64,000 nucleotides of DNA from Pyxidicoccus caerfyrddinensis (lineage in GTDB: Bacteria; Myxococcota; Myxococcia; Myxococcales; Myxococcaceae): assembly GCF_010894405.1 (NCBI RefSeq), contig NZ_JAAIYA010000005.1:124001-188000 (forward strand), read 5' to 3'. Shown here in pieces: positions 17,027 through 29,357 of this stretch (position 1 is the stretch's first letter; each line of letters begins with the position of its first letter). A model generated the notes under the pieces. The model had not been told where the DNA came from, made no database searches, and was given only the letters and a program-made list of their open reading frames with translations. The position numbers and the translations under genes are program-made.

Positions 17027-18472
17027 ATGGCGCTCGTGTTCCCCGTCCACCCGGTGACGGTGGGCCCCATCGTCGGGTCCACCACCGACACGTCCGTGCG
17101 CCTGTGGGGGCGGGGCGAGCCCCCTCGCCCGCCGGGCGGCCGCTACTGCTACGGCATCGCCCAGATTCTCACGGCCGGGTCCACCACGCCCGCCCAGGGG
17201 GCCTACTTCAAGCTGCGCGCCGAGGACGACTTCACCGGCAGTGTCGACTTCGACGGCCTCCAGCCCGCGCACGCGTACGCGTACCGCATGGGCTACTTCT
17301 TCTCCGACGTGGAGGAGCACCTGCTGGTGCCGCCGGTGGGGCTGGAGCTGCAAGGGGCCACGGCCGGGGCCTTCCGCTCCGCCCGGCCTCCGGGCAGCCC
17401 GGAGCTGTCCTTCGTCTTCGGCTCATGCCGCAGCCCGGGCCCGTCCGAGGAGGAAATCGCCGGCCTGGGCAACCGCGGCGACCGCATCTTCAACACCATC
17501 TACGAGCAGGCGGACAGCACGCCCACCGATTTGCTCCTCATGGTGGGGGACCAAATTTACGCGGACGTGCGCCGCGACGCGCGCACCTTCGAGGAGTACT
17601 GCGCCACGTACCGGGAAGCCTTCACCCAGCCGGGCCTGCGCAGGCTGATGGCGCGGGTGCCCACGTACATGACGCTGGACGACCACGAGGTCGCCGACAA
17701 CTGGTCCATGGACAAGCTGGTGGACCCGGGGCTGAGCAACGAGACGCGCTGGGCGAACCGGGTGCGCTTCTTCGCGGCGATGGAGGCGTACCGCGCCTAC
17801 CAGGTGGTGCACGGGCCGGCGCTGGAGCGGCGCGACGTGCCGGGACTCACCAACACGCTGACGCGCTACTGGTACGACTTCCAGGTGGGGCCCGCGCGCT
17901 TCTTCGTGCTCGACACGCGCACGGAGCGCTACCACCGGGCCCGGCCGCCGCAAATCATCGGCCCGCCGCAGCTGGACGCGCTGAAGCACTGGCTGACGAA
18001 GGACCCGGGCGGGCTGAAGTTCGTGGTGTCCTCGGTGCCGCTCTTTCCAGACGTGAAGCTGGCGGGCATGGCGGCGGTGGAGCGCCACGACAAGTGGGCG
18101 GGCTTCCTGCTCCAGCGCCAGCACCTGCTGGACTTCATCCGCGACAACGGCGTGCGGCGCGTGGTGTTCCTCTCCGGAGACATCCACGCGTCGCTGTGGA
18201 GCGAGCTGCGCAGCACGTCGCGGCCCGACTTCCGCCTCTACTCCGTCATCTCGTCCGCCTTCGCCGCGCCGGCCTTCGTGCCGCCGGAGTTCATGTACGA
18301 GCAGGCCGGCGTCCTCGACGGGCAGTCGGACTACGCCATCACCCGGCACGGCGGCTACGTGCAGCTGAGCAACTTCACGCGCCTCACCTGGAAGGAGCCG
18401 GTGCTGCGCGTGGAGGTGTTCGAGCGCAAGGGCGCGCGCGTCCAGGACGCGGAGCTGCGCCTGGACGCGTGA
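17027..18472 (+). CDS. PhoD-like metallophosphatase (alkaline phosphatase D family)
   Basis: Predicted phosphodiesterase or phosphatase of 481 residues. An N-terminal Fn3-like domain (VGPIVGSTTDTSVRLWGRG) precedes the metallophosphatase core with the ordered motifs LSFVFGSCRSPG, LLMVGDQIYADVR, YMTLDDHEVADNWSM, FFVLDTRTER and VVFLSGDIHASLWSEL. These supply the metal ligands seen in PhoD-type enzymes. There is no signal peptide, so the protein seems cytoplasmic, unlike Tat-exported PhoD. The start ATG at 17027 has AGGAGG at 17012-17017 and begins the conserved sequence; the frame is open further upstream without homology. It converges on the GIN-domain gene with only 7 bp between stops. Confidence 0.88.
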   Translation: MALVFPVHPVTVGPIVGSTTDTSVRLWGRGEPPRPPGGRYCYGIAQILTAGSTTPAQGAYFKLRAEDDFTGSVDFDGLQPAHAYAYRMGYFFSDVEEHLLVPPVGLELQGATAGAFRSARPPGSPELSFVFGSCRSPGPSEEEIAGLGNRGDRIFNTIYEQADSTPTDLLLMVGDQIYADVRRDARTFEEYCATYREAFTQPGLRRLMARVPTYMTLDDHEVADNWSMDKLVDPGLSNETRWANRVRFFAAMEAYRAYQVVHGPALERRDVPGLTNTLTRYWYDFQVGPARFFVLDTRTERYHRARPPQIIGPPQLDALKHWLTKDPGGLKFVVSSVPLFPDVKLAGMAAVERHDKWAGFLLQRQHLLDFIRDNGVRRVVFLSGDIHASLWSELRSTSRPDFRLYSVISSAFAAPAFVPPEFMYEQAGVLDGQSDYAITRHGGYVQLSNFTRLTWKEPVLRVEVFERKGARVQDAELRLDA

Positions 18473-18479
18473 GCTTGAG

Positions 18480-19208
18480 TCAGTCCTTGTAGGTGACGCG
18501 GGAGCCGCCGCTGGTGTCCACGTCGCTCTTGTTCGGGCGGGACACGAGGCGGATGGTGCTGCCGCCGGAGGCATCACCGGAGACGCGCTCGGAGACGTCC
18601 GCCTCCACGCGCGAGCCGCCGCTGGCCTCGGCCTCCAGCTCCTTCAGGCCCTTCACGTCGAAGGCGAGGACCTCGGCGCCGCCGCTGGCCTCGGCGTCCA
18701 TCTCCTGCGCGCGGCCGGACAGCTTCACGCGCGAGCCGCCGCTGGCCTCGGCGTCCACCTTGCGCGCATCCACGCCGCGCACGGTGAGGACGGCGCCGCC
18801 GCTGGCCTCGGCGGTGAACTCATCGGTCTCGGTGGCCTCGGCTTCGACGTGGCTGCCGCCGCTGGCGCCCACGGCGAGCACCTTGGGGCTGGTGACGTAG
18901 AGGTGCACCTTGCCGCCGCGGAAGTTGCTGAAGAGGCCATCTCGCTCGACCTCCGTGACGAGCGTCCCGTCCTCCACCTTGAGCTTCACGCGGGCCACCA
19001 GGTCCGACGGGCCTTCGAGGCGTACGGACTTGGGACCGACCTTCACCTCGGCCTGGATGCCGTGGCTCACGGCCACGCTGTGGAAGTCGGGCACGTCGCG
19101 GGACTCGCCCTTCTGGGCGGAGGCGTCGTTCTTCTGCGCCTCCTGGGCATGGGCACAGGCGGCGAGCGCGAGGAAGGAGACGAGGAAGGAGATGCGGGCG
19201 GTCTTCAT
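18480..19208 (-). CDS. Secreted GIN-domain (DUF2807) protein
   Basis: Exported protein of 242 residues. A signal peptide (FLVSFLALAACAHA) is followed by a head GIN-type domain: GIQAEVKVGPKSVRLEGPSDL, then repeated beta-helix rungs. Each rung carries ASGGS or a close variant (seven SGG motifs), as in DUF2807 putative auto-transporter adhesin head domains. The LAAC segment could also serve as a lipobox. The gene repeats a short DNA word around GCCGCCGCTGGCCTCGGC, which explains internal similarity without being a mobile repeat. Function is unknown; such proteins are envelope-located and often controlled by anti-sigma systems, none of which is visible here. Confidence 0.82.
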   Translation of the reverse strand: MKTARISFLVSFLALAACAHAQEAQKNDASAQKGESRDVPDFHSVAVSHGIQAEVKVGPKSVRLEGPSDLVARVKLKVEDGTLVTEVERDGLFSNFRGGKVHLYVTSPKVLAVGASGGSHVEAEATETDEFTAEASGGAVLTVRGVDARKVDAEASGGSRVKLSGRAQEMDAEASGGAEVLAFDVKGLKELEAEASGGSRVEADVSERVSGDASGGSTIRLVSRPNKSDVDTSGGSRVTYKD

Positions 19209-19293
19209 GGGGCACGCTCCAAAGGAACCGGGGCCCGACACGGGCCCGTCATGCCCGGGGGTACGGACGGCGCGTGAGACCGATTGCATCCGC

Positions 19294-22671
<3,378 letters not shown>

Positions 22672-22919
22672 CGGAATCCGCCGAATCTACACTCTCAGCC
22701 GGACGGACGCGAAAGCCCGGCCCCCGCCGGTCTGATACAAGACTCCACGACTTCCTGGGATGGTCTGAATTGAAGCGCCATTCAGGTAGGGAATCGTGCG
22801 CGGAACCGGCCCCGGGCCGGGGGGCGTCGGGGAGGGCTGGCGGGGAGGGAAGGCCTGAGCCGTTCCGCGGGGACGACCTGGTGGGTCCGGTGGGCGCCAG
22901 GGCCGTTTGGCCGCGGGGG

Positions 22920-23825
22920 CTACGTGTCCGGCTGGCAGACCCAGGGCCGTTCCGGCTTCTTTCCCTGCTGGCAGCGATAGCCATTGGCGCAGGTGTTGGG
23001 GCCTTGGGGGTCACAGCTGGGGAGGCAGTGCCAGCGGTCGCAGGTGAAGCCGGTGGGGCAGGGAGGTTGGTCGGGGCCGCACCGCTCCACGCACTCCGTC
23101 CATACCTTGCCGGGGTGAGAGGTCGAGGTGGAGTCTTCGCACTCGCGGTCATCGGGGCAGGGTGATTGCTGACAGTGGGGCCCGTAGACCACCGCGCACT
23201 GGGACGCACCGTTGTCGTGGCGGATGCAGTGCTGGCCGTCAGGGCACCCGCGTGTCTCGCACGTCGGCAGGCAGATGGGCTCGGGCGTCAGTCCCGCGCA
23301 GAAAAAACCTTCCGGGCAGCTCGTGGCACCATCCCAATTGCAGGGACGGCCGCACCACTCCTGGCGGCTGCCACCACAGTGCAGGCCTGGCTCACAGGCA
23401 TATTCCGGGTCAGGCGCGAGCTCGATGCATCCTTCTCCTTCCTTGCGCACTCCCAGCGGGATGCAGAAGCGCACCAGGGGCCCCCCACCGAGGGTGTTCA
23501 AGCCGCGGCAGATGGACCCCTCCGGACACTGCGCATCCGTCATGCATTGGCTGTCGGTGCAGTAGTGCTTGAAGACGCGCACGTCCTGGAGGCAGCCCAT
23601 GGGGGCTTCACAGTCGGAGCTTTGCTGGCAGCGCCGATGGTAGGTCATTCGCTGCCGACGCTCCTCGAAGGAGAGCACCGGACTGACTCGTGGGTCTTCC
23701 GAGAGGAGCGGGCGCGAGGGTGGATTCAGGCTGAGGCCCAGCAGCATGAACGGCACCGGCAGGAACCAGCCGATGACGAGCCCGAGGAAGACGTGTCGTC
23801 TTGTCAGCCGCACTTCTCGCGACAC
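22920..23825 (-). CDS. Signal-anchored Cys-rich protein
   Basis: Unrecognised envelope protein of about 301 residues. One N-terminal hydrophobic segment (VFLGLVIGWFLPVPFMLLGLSL) would anchor or export it. The rest has more than 25 cysteines in short loops of the type CQQSSDCEAPMGC, CMTDAQCPEGSICRG, CEPGLHCGG and CPTGFTCDRWHC, resembling the disulfide-rich CxxxxxCPxGxxC repeats common in myxobacterial secreted proteins. The apparent start is GTG at 23825; another GTG four codons later is equally possible. The first codons overlap the stop of the small lipoprotein gene by about 22 bp, suggesting translational coupling. Function unknown. Confidence 0.75.
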   Translation of the reverse strand: MSREVRLTRRHVFLGLVIGWFLPVPFMLLGLSLNPPSRPLLSEDPRVSPVLSFEERRQRMTYHRRCQQSSDCEAPMGCLQDVRVFKHYCTDSQCMTDAQCPEGSICRGLNTLGGGPLVRFCIPLGVRKEGEGCIELAPDPEYACEPGLHCGGSRQEWCGRPCNWDGATSCPEGFFCAGLTPEPICLPTCETRGCPDGQHCIRHDNGASQCAVVYGPHCQQSPCPDDRECEDSTSTSHPGKVWTECVERCGPDQPPCPTGFTCDRWHCLPSCDPQGPNTCANGYRCQQGKKPERPWVCQPDT

Positions 23826-24013
23826 TCCTTGCTGTGCTCCTTGCCCTCACAGAACTCTCGCTGGTCATCCAGCGAGCAGCCCTTCTCGTCGATGCGCTCC
23901 TCCAGGTCCTCCCGAGCCGCCTGGTCCGCGGCGCCTCCACGGCCATAGGTTCCCGGGCAGCCCGTCAGGACCGCCAGCAGCGACACGTCCACGCACACGG
24001 TTCGCCAACGCAT
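23804..24013 (-). CDS. Small Cys-containing lipoprotein
   Basis: Predicted lipoprotein of 69 residues. The signal peptide ends in the lipobox LTGC. The mature part is short and charged (AAREDLEERIDEKGCSLDDQREFCEGKEHSKECREKCG) with four C-terminal cysteines that could form two disulfides. ATG at 24013 has a GGGGGGACC ribosome site. Its stop lies inside the start region of the downstream Cys-rich gene, so the two form an operon. Function unknown. Confidence 0.68.
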   Translation of the reverse strand: MRWRTVCVDVSLLAVLTGCPGTYGRGGAADQAAREDLEERIDEKGCSLDDQREFCEGKEHSKECREKCG

Positions 24014-24160
24014 TCGCGGTCCCCCCGGCGAAAAGCAGGCCGCTCAAAAGTAGCAGGCCCCCGGGACCGACACTTTCCGCGCACATCCGCCCCTCGTTCT
24101 CCCGTGGACACGCTCCACCGGGCACGAAGTGGGCTAAGACGCGCCTCAAGGCTCACTCAA

Positions 24161-26053
24161 ATGGATACCTCCGCTTCCCCTCGCACCGTCACCGGTCGCA
24201 TCGACGTCCACCCTCGCGGCTTCGGCTTCCTCACCGTGCAGTCCGCCGGTTCGCTTGAAGTCCTGTCCGCCTTCATTCCTCCCCCGGACCTCAACCCCTT
24301 CTTCGCCGGAGACATCGTCACCGCCACCGTGACGGCGGCGGCCGACGGGCGCTGGACGGCGAGCGGCCTGTCGCTCGTGGAGCGCCCGCGCACCGTGGTC
24401 TACGGCGAAGTGGTGCTGCGCAAGGGCACGCCCTTCCTGCGCGTGGACCGCGAGGTGGCCAACGCGGACTGGGCGCTCGACACCGCCGGCACGCAGTTGG
24501 CATTCGGCGACGCGGTGGTTGCGCGCATCGCCGAGGGCAAGCTCGTCCTCCTCTACCGCGTGGAGCCCGGTGAGGACCGCTCGCTGGAGCGCATCATCGC
24601 GCGGCACGGCCTGCGCAAGTCCTTCCCCGCCGAGGCGCTCGACGAAGCCCGCCGCGCCCGCGCGGTGCCGCATGCGCTCGGTGCCCGTCGGGACTTGCGC
24701 TCCATCCCCACGGTGACGGTGGATGCGCCGTCCACGCGAGACATCGACGACGCCATCTCCGTGCTGCCCGCGGGGCCGGACGGCGCTCTGCGCCTGCTGG
24801 TCTCCATCGCGGACGTGAGCGAGTACGTGACGGAGGGCACGCCGCTGGACCTGGAAGCGCGCGAGCGGGCCACCAGCGTGTACCTCGCCGGGCGCGTGCT
24901 GCCGATGCTGCCGGAGGAGTTGTCCTCGCACTGGCTCAGCCTGGTGCCGGGCGAGGAGCGGCTGTGCCTCACGGTGGAGCTGCGCATCGACCCGCAGGGG
25001 CGGGTGACGGCGGCGGACGTGTACGAGAGCATCATCCGCTCGTGGGCGCGGCTGAACTACGACGAGACGGCCGCCTTCCTCGACCGGGGCGAGGTGTCCC
25101 CGGCCATGGAGCCGGTGAAGGACGTGATGCCGTGGTTCCGCCTCGCGGCGGCGCGGCTGGCGGTGGCGCGGGCGGCGCGTGGTGGCATGGAGTTCGCTCG
25201 CGAGGAGGCGCGCTTCACCTTCGACGAGCAGGGCGAGTTGTCCGGCCTGGTGAGCGAGCGGCTCACGTCGGCGCACGGGATGATTGAGCGCTTCATGGTG
25301 GCGGCGAACGAGGCCATCGCCACGTGGCTGCTCGCGCGCGGCGTGCCGGGCGTGTTCCGCGTGCACGAGCAGCCGGACCCGCTGCGGGTGGCGGACCTGA
25401 ATGCCTTCGCTGAGACGTCGGGCTTCGCTGCGGGCTTCGGGCGCGAGCTGACGCCGCTGGCACTGGCCGCGTTCGACCGGCAGATTGCTGGCGCGGCGGC
25501 GGAGGCGGCGCTGCGCTCGGTGTTGCGGCGCTCGCTGGGCCCGTCGCGCTACACGGTGAAGCCGCTGCCGCACTTCGGGCTCGCGGCGCCGCTGTACCTG
25601 CACTTCACGTCGCCGATTCGCCGGTATGCGGACCTCGCGGTGCACCGCACGCTGAAGGCGTACCTGCGAGGCCGGCGCGACTTCGTGGACATGGACCCGG
25701 CGGTGGAGGAAGTCGCGGTGCACATCAACGCGAAGGCACGCGCGTCCGCCCGGGCGGAGACGGACCGGCACCGCGAGCTGGAGGCGCGGTGGATGGCGGC
25801 GCGCGTGGGTCAGCAGTTCCCCGCGCGTGTGACGCGGGTGAAGCCGTTCGGCCTGGTGGCGCAGCTCGATGGAATGCTGGTGGAGGGCGTGGTGCCCTCG
25901 GACGGGCTGCCCGGAGGCCCCTTCCGTCCCGACGCGCGCGAGCTGTCGCTGGTGGGCAAGGAGCGGACCTTCACCGTCGGCATGCCGGTGACGGTGAAGG
26001 TGGCGTCCACGGACGAGCAGCTCGGGCGCGTGGAGCTGGCGCTGGTGCAGTAA
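24161..26053 (+). CDS. RNase R/RNase II family 3'-5' exoribonuclease
   Basis: Processive 3'-5' exoribonuclease of 630 residues. The N terminus carries an OB-type cold-shock fold (VTGRIDVHPRGFGFLTV). The catalytic RNB domain has TVDAPSTRDIDDAISVLP, which provides the metal-binding aspartates, and the signature LYLHFTSPIRRYADLAVHRTL. A C-terminal S1 RNA-binding domain follows (FPARVTRVKPFGLVAQLDGMLVEGVVP). The protein is shorter than most RNase R enzymes (about 750-800 residues) because N- and C-terminal extensions are reduced. ATG at 24161 opens the conserved sequence; the ribosome site is weak. It is divergent from the small lipoprotein gene and likely constitutive. Confidence 0.93.
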   Translation: MDTSASPRTVTGRIDVHPRGFGFLTVQSAGSLEVLSAFIPPPDLNPFFAGDIVTATVTAAADGRWTASGLSLVERPRTVVYGEVVLRKGTPFLRVDREVANADWALDTAGTQLAFGDAVVARIAEGKLVLLYRVEPGEDRSLERIIARHGLRKSFPAEALDEARRARAVPHALGARRDLRSIPTVTVDAPSTRDIDDAISVLPAGPDGALRLLVSIADVSEYVTEGTPLDLEARERATSVYLAGRVLPMLPEELSSHWLSLVPGEERLCLTVELRIDPQGRVTAADVYESIIRSWARLNYDETAAFLDRGEVSPAMEPVKDVMPWFRLAAARLAVARAARGGMEFAREEARFTFDEQGELSGLVSERLTSAHGMIERFMVAANEAIATWLLARGVPGVFRVHEQPDPLRVADLNAFAETSGFAAGFGRELTPLALAAFDRQIAGAAAEAALRSVLRRSLGPSRYTVKPLPHFGLAAPLYLHFTSPIRRYADLAVHRTLKAYLRGRRDFVDMDPAVEEVAVHINAKARASARAETDRHRELEARWMAARVGQQFPARVTRVKPFGLVAQLDGMLVEGVVPSDGLPGGPFRPDARELSLVGKERTFTVGMPVTVKVASTDEQLGRVELALVQ

Positions 26054-26093
26054 CCGGCTGACGCCTCACGGCGGTTGGCACACCAGGCATGAG

Positions 26094-26113
26094 CTCCGTG
26101 CTCACTCACGGAG
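26094..26113. terminator. Weak bidirectional terminator hairpin
   Basis: Arms CTCCGTG (26094-26100) and CACGGAG (26107-26113) with a 6-nt loop lie between the convergent stops of the exoribonuclease and the SH3-like protein gene. At seven pairs and without a T-tract, this is a modest candidate. Confidence 0.45.
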
Positions 26114-26135
26114 TCCGCGCCTGGACCGATACGGT

Positions 26136-26858
26136 TCAACCGGCGAGGGGCAGGCCCTCGGTCTTTCCCGTCAGGTCCTTCGTGGTGGCCCAGCCGAGCA
26201 GCCCGCTGGCGGACTTCACGAGGTACAGGTACTCGCCCGGAGCGCCCGTGGGCGCGGCGGCCAGCACCTGAATCTTGGAGCCCTGCGCCAGCGTGGCGAC
26301 GGCGGTCTTGTCGGTGCGGCTGCGCGCGAGCGGGAAGGACTGCTTCACGGTGGCCTCGACGCCGACGGCGTACAGCTCCTGGGGCACCTCGATGACCTTG
26401 CCCGCCTTGTCGAGGGCGTACTTGTCGCGCCGGTTCCAGAAGCCCTGCCATGAGTCGGACAGGATGATGCCGTTGCCCTTGGCCTCGGTGAGCGCGGGGA
26501 CGTTGCCCACGGCCTTCAGTGCCTTGCCGTCGAAGGCGTAGAGGTGCTGCTGCTTGTCGTAGTCCGTCTGGCCGGTGGTGACGGCGAGCTCCTTGCGCTT
26601 GTCGCCGCTGTCGATGTCGACCACGACGAAGCCGGGGGGCGCGTTGCCGTCCGTCCCGCCGCGAATGGTGGCGCTGCCGGCCTTGAGGACGAACTCGTCC
26701 TTCTTCTCGTCCCACGTCAGGGAGATGGCCTCCGGCTTGCCGTCACCATTCAGGTCCACCGAGGCGGAGTTCATCGGCTCCCCATCGCCCGCGAGCACGG
26801 GGGGCGCGGTGAGCAGGGTGAACGTCATCACGGCCAGGACGGGGGCCTTCGTCTTCAT
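26136..26858 (-). CDS. Secreted protein with FG-GAP-like and SH3-like regions
   Basis: Exported protein of 240 residues. A clear signal peptide (VLAVMTFTLLTAPPVLAG) is followed by SASVDLNGDGKPEAISLTW and VVVDIDSGDKRKELAVTTG, two loops of the calcium-binding VCBS/FG-GAP type. The last third resembles a bacterial SH3 domain (TAVATLAQGSKIQVLAAAPTGAPGEYLYLVKSASGLLGWATTKDL), which in other proteins binds cell-wall peptides. No catalytic motif is visible. It is probably a periplasmic or surface-binding protein. It starts at ATG 26858, and the upstream region is GC-rich without an obvious promoter. Confidence 0.75.
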   Translation of the reverse strand: MKTKAPVLAVMTFTLLTAPPVLAGDGEPMNSASVDLNGDGKPEAISLTWDEKKDEFVLKAGSATIRGGTDGNAPPGFVVVDIDSGDKRKELAVTTGQTDYDKQQHLYAFDGKALKAVGNVPALTEAKGNGIILSDSWQGFWNRRDKYALDKAGKVIEVPQELYAVGVEATVKQSFPLARSRTDKTAVATLAQGSKIQVLAAAPTGAPGEYLYLVKSASGLLGWATTKDLTGKTEGLPLAG

Positions 26859-26947
26859 GGTGAGACCTCGAGGTGGCGCGGGGCGCGCGAGCGGATGCGC
26901 ATCGTAGTCAGGACCGCGGGTGAGGCACGCGGATTCACGGGGCGCGT

Positions 26948-27499
26948 CTACTCGCGCCGGCCGAAGCGTCCGCGGAAGTGCTTGTCGAGGAAGGCCTCCG
27001 CGCGCTCGCGGGCGGCGTGGGCCTGTGGCGGCAGCGGGCCACCGTGCTCCGGTTGCTCCGCGAGGCGGGCACGTTGCATCACGGAGCGGGGCTCACCGGT
27101 GGAGGCGGGTGGCAACTCCCGTCCCACGGCGGCTACGAGAGATTGAGCCTCATCCACCACGGCGAGGGCCTCATCGAGGGAGACCTCCTTCTCCGCGAGC
27201 GCGGCATAGAGCTGGCAGTGGTAGCGGCGGCAGCTCGCCGGGCGGTCCGCGTAGACGGTGCAGGTGCGCCCCTCCAGGGCCGCGCAGTGCTGCGCGAGCG
27301 CCGGGGACCCGTCCGCACGCTGTGTCAGCGAGAGCCCGCGCTGCTGGAGGGCCGTGACTTCCGCCGGCTGCAGCGAGACGTGCGTGAAGAGCGTGCCGTC
27401 ACAGCACATGCCGCAGCGCAGGCAGAGGGTGGAGAGGGGCAAGCGGGGCCTCGGTTGCTGATGCGTGACGCGGAAGCGGAAGGAGGGACTCCCTACCAA
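26948..27499 (-). CDS. YkgJ family Cys-cluster protein
   Basis: Protein of 183 residues with the YkgJ/UPF0153 cysteine pattern CLRCGMCCDG, then EGRTCTVYADRPASCRRYHC. These cysteines probably bind iron-sulfur or zinc in the cytoplasm; the biological role of the family is not established. A helical, Arg/Glu-rich tail follows. The start is a TTG at 27499 placed five bases after AGGAG, better supported than any internal ATG. It is divergent from the kelch lipoprotein gene with 75 bp between the starts. Confidence 0.8.
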   Translation of the reverse strand: MVGSPSFRFRVTHQQPRPRLPLSTLCLRCGMCCDGTLFTHVSLQPAEVTALQQRGLSLTQRADGSPALAQHCAALEGRTCTVYADRPASCRRYHCQLYAALAEKEVSLDEALAVVDEAQSLVAAVGRELPPASTGEPRSVMQRARLAEQPEHGGPLPPQAHAARERAEAFLDKHFRGRFGRRE

Positions 27500-27574
27500 C
27501 GCTCCTGGGAAGACGCCCCATCAATCCGACCGGGCATGGAGGTGCCTGCCTGCCCCCTGCACTACAGTGCACCC

Positions 27575-29143
27575 ATGCGCGCCGCGCTCCCCATCCTCCT
27601 GCTCGCCCTGCTCGTCGCCTGTGAGAAGACGCCCGAGGGCCTCCACGTGGTGGTGTCCGGACCGCTGACGCCCCGCGTGCACTTCGACCGGCTCTCCGTC
27701 GTCGCCTCCCTCCCGGACGGCGCGCCCCTCGCCCTGTCCACGCTGGAGGGCGACGCACTGAAGCTCCCCGCCACCTTCAACTTCGAGTCCGGCCCCACCA
27801 CCCCCGAGGGCACCCGCGTCTCCGTGCGCGCCACCGCGGAGCTCGCCGGAATCGTCCGCTCCACCGCCTCCGGCGAGGCCACGCTCAGCCCCGGCACCGG
27901 CTCCACCTTGGAGCTCACCCTCCCGCCCATCTCCGCTCCCCCCGATGCGGGCATGCCCACCGAAGCGTGCGACAACGGCGCGGACGATGACGGTGACGAC
28001 CTGCGCGACTGCGCGGACCCGGACTGCGACGGCCGGGGCTGCCAGCCCGGCGGCCTCACCTGCTCCAGCGGAGTGTGCAGCTGCGCCAGAACCACCACGG
28101 GCATCGTCACCGAGCACCCCGGCTTCACGCGCCGCACCGCACCCCTCGCGCTCGCCCCCTCCGTGGGCCCGTTCGCGGGCCTGCTCCTCGTCACCGGAGG
28201 CCGCGACGGCGCCGGCCGTCCCCTCGCCACGGTGGAGACCTTCACTCCCGGCGCCGTTCCCACCGTGCGCGGCGCGCTCTCCGTCGCTCGCGCGGAGGCC
28301 GCGGGCCTGGCGCTGGCGGACGGCGGCGTGGTGGTGCTCGGCGGCCTTCGCGTGGACGGCCAGCACGAGGAGACCCTCGAGCGGCTGGAGCCCGACGGTG
28401 GCTCCACCGTGAGGTTCTTCTCCCCACCGCTCACCGCGAGCGGTGTCCTCGCCGGAAGGCTCGGCCCGGACGCGGTGCTCGCCGGAGGCCAGCTCGCCCA
28501 GCGGCCCCTGCCTCCCACCAGTGACACGGCCGTGCGCGTGAAGCTCGAAAGCCCCGGCTCGGGCGACCAGACCCTCCTCGGCCGTCTCTCGCTGTCCTGT
28601 CCCGCTGGCGGCGCCGCGATCGGTGACGCCTTCGTGCTCGTGGGCGGCTGCGCGGGCCGGGGCGCCTCCGCGCGCACGGACGTGGTGGAGCCCTCGGGCC
28701 TCATCGGCGTCGGGCCGTCGCTCCCCGTCGCGCTGGAGTCCCCCGCCGTCGTCGAGGTGTCCTCGGGCCGCGCGCTCGTCGTCGGCGGCCGTGAGGCCCT
28801 GCCGAGTGGTGGCCTCGCTCCTTCCGCGCGCGTCTTCCTCCTCGAGCGCGCCGGCACCGTGGTGCGCGTGCGCGAGCTCGCCGCCATGGACGTGCCCCGT
28901 GCTTCACCTCGCGCGACTCGCGCCGGCAACGGCTGGGTCTACGTCGAGGACCGCGCCGGTGCCGGGCCCGCGTGGTTCGATTCGGCCTCCGAGCGCTTCA
29001 CTCCCGCCACGCCCGCACCGACACCGCGTACGGGACACACGCTGGTGGGCGGCACCGACGCACGCGTGTTCGCCGTGGGTGGCAGCGGACCCGATGGGGG
29101 ATTGTCCGACACAGCGCTCGAAGTACAGGTGAGATGTCCATGA
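27575..29143 (+). CDS. Kelch-repeat lipoprotein
   Basis: Surface lipoprotein of 522 residues. The signal peptide LPILLLALLVAC ends in a lipobox. A beta-rich N-terminal domain (about 20-125) leads to a calcium-type motif typical of myxobacteria (ACDNGADDDGDDLRDCADPDCDGRGC). A kelch-like beta-propeller follows with blades such as GLLLVTGGRDGAGRPLATVETFTP, GVVVLGGLRVDGQHEETLERLEP, ALVVGGREALPSGGLAPSARVFLLE and RVFAVGGSGPDGGLSDTALEVQ. Kelch propellers mediate binding; no enzyme motif was seen. ATG at 27575 has no clear ribosome site, but it begins the signal peptide. The propeller ends at the stop, so the gene is complete. Confidence 0.82.
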   Translation: MRAALPILLLALLVACEKTPEGLHVVVSGPLTPRVHFDRLSVVASLPDGAPLALSTLEGDALKLPATFNFESGPTTPEGTRVSVRATAELAGIVRSTASGEATLSPGTGSTLELTLPPISAPPDAGMPTEACDNGADDDGDDLRDCADPDCDGRGCQPGGLTCSSGVCSCARTTTGIVTEHPGFTRRTAPLALAPSVGPFAGLLLVTGGRDGAGRPLATVETFTPGAVPTVRGALSVARAEAAGLALADGGVVVLGGLRVDGQHEETLERLEPDGGSTVRFFSPPLTASGVLAGRLGPDAVLAGGQLAQRPLPPTSDTAVRVKLESPGSGDQTLLGRLSLSCPAGGAAIGDAFVLVGGCAGRGASARTDVVEPSGLIGVGPSLPVALESPAVVEVSSGRALVVGGREALPSGGLAPSARVFLLERAGTVVRVRELAAMDVPRASPRATRAGNGWVYVEDRAGAGPAWFDSASERFTPATPAPTPRTGHTLVGGTDARVFAVGGSGPDGGLSDTALEVQVRCP

Positions 29144-29357
29144 AGCAATCCGCCGTGTTGCGAGCGGCGCTTGTGAGACACTCCCAACGTCACTTGACGA
29201 CGACTGTCCCGGAGACCGAGTTCTTCGCGGTTCATCCGTGTGCAGGCTCCCCACAACCACGCATCACGTCCTCGTACTTCAGGGCTCGTACTTTCAGTGG
29301 GACTGACTCTTTTCGCGTGAAGCTGTATCGTCGGCGTCATTCAACAACGGAGCTGTC

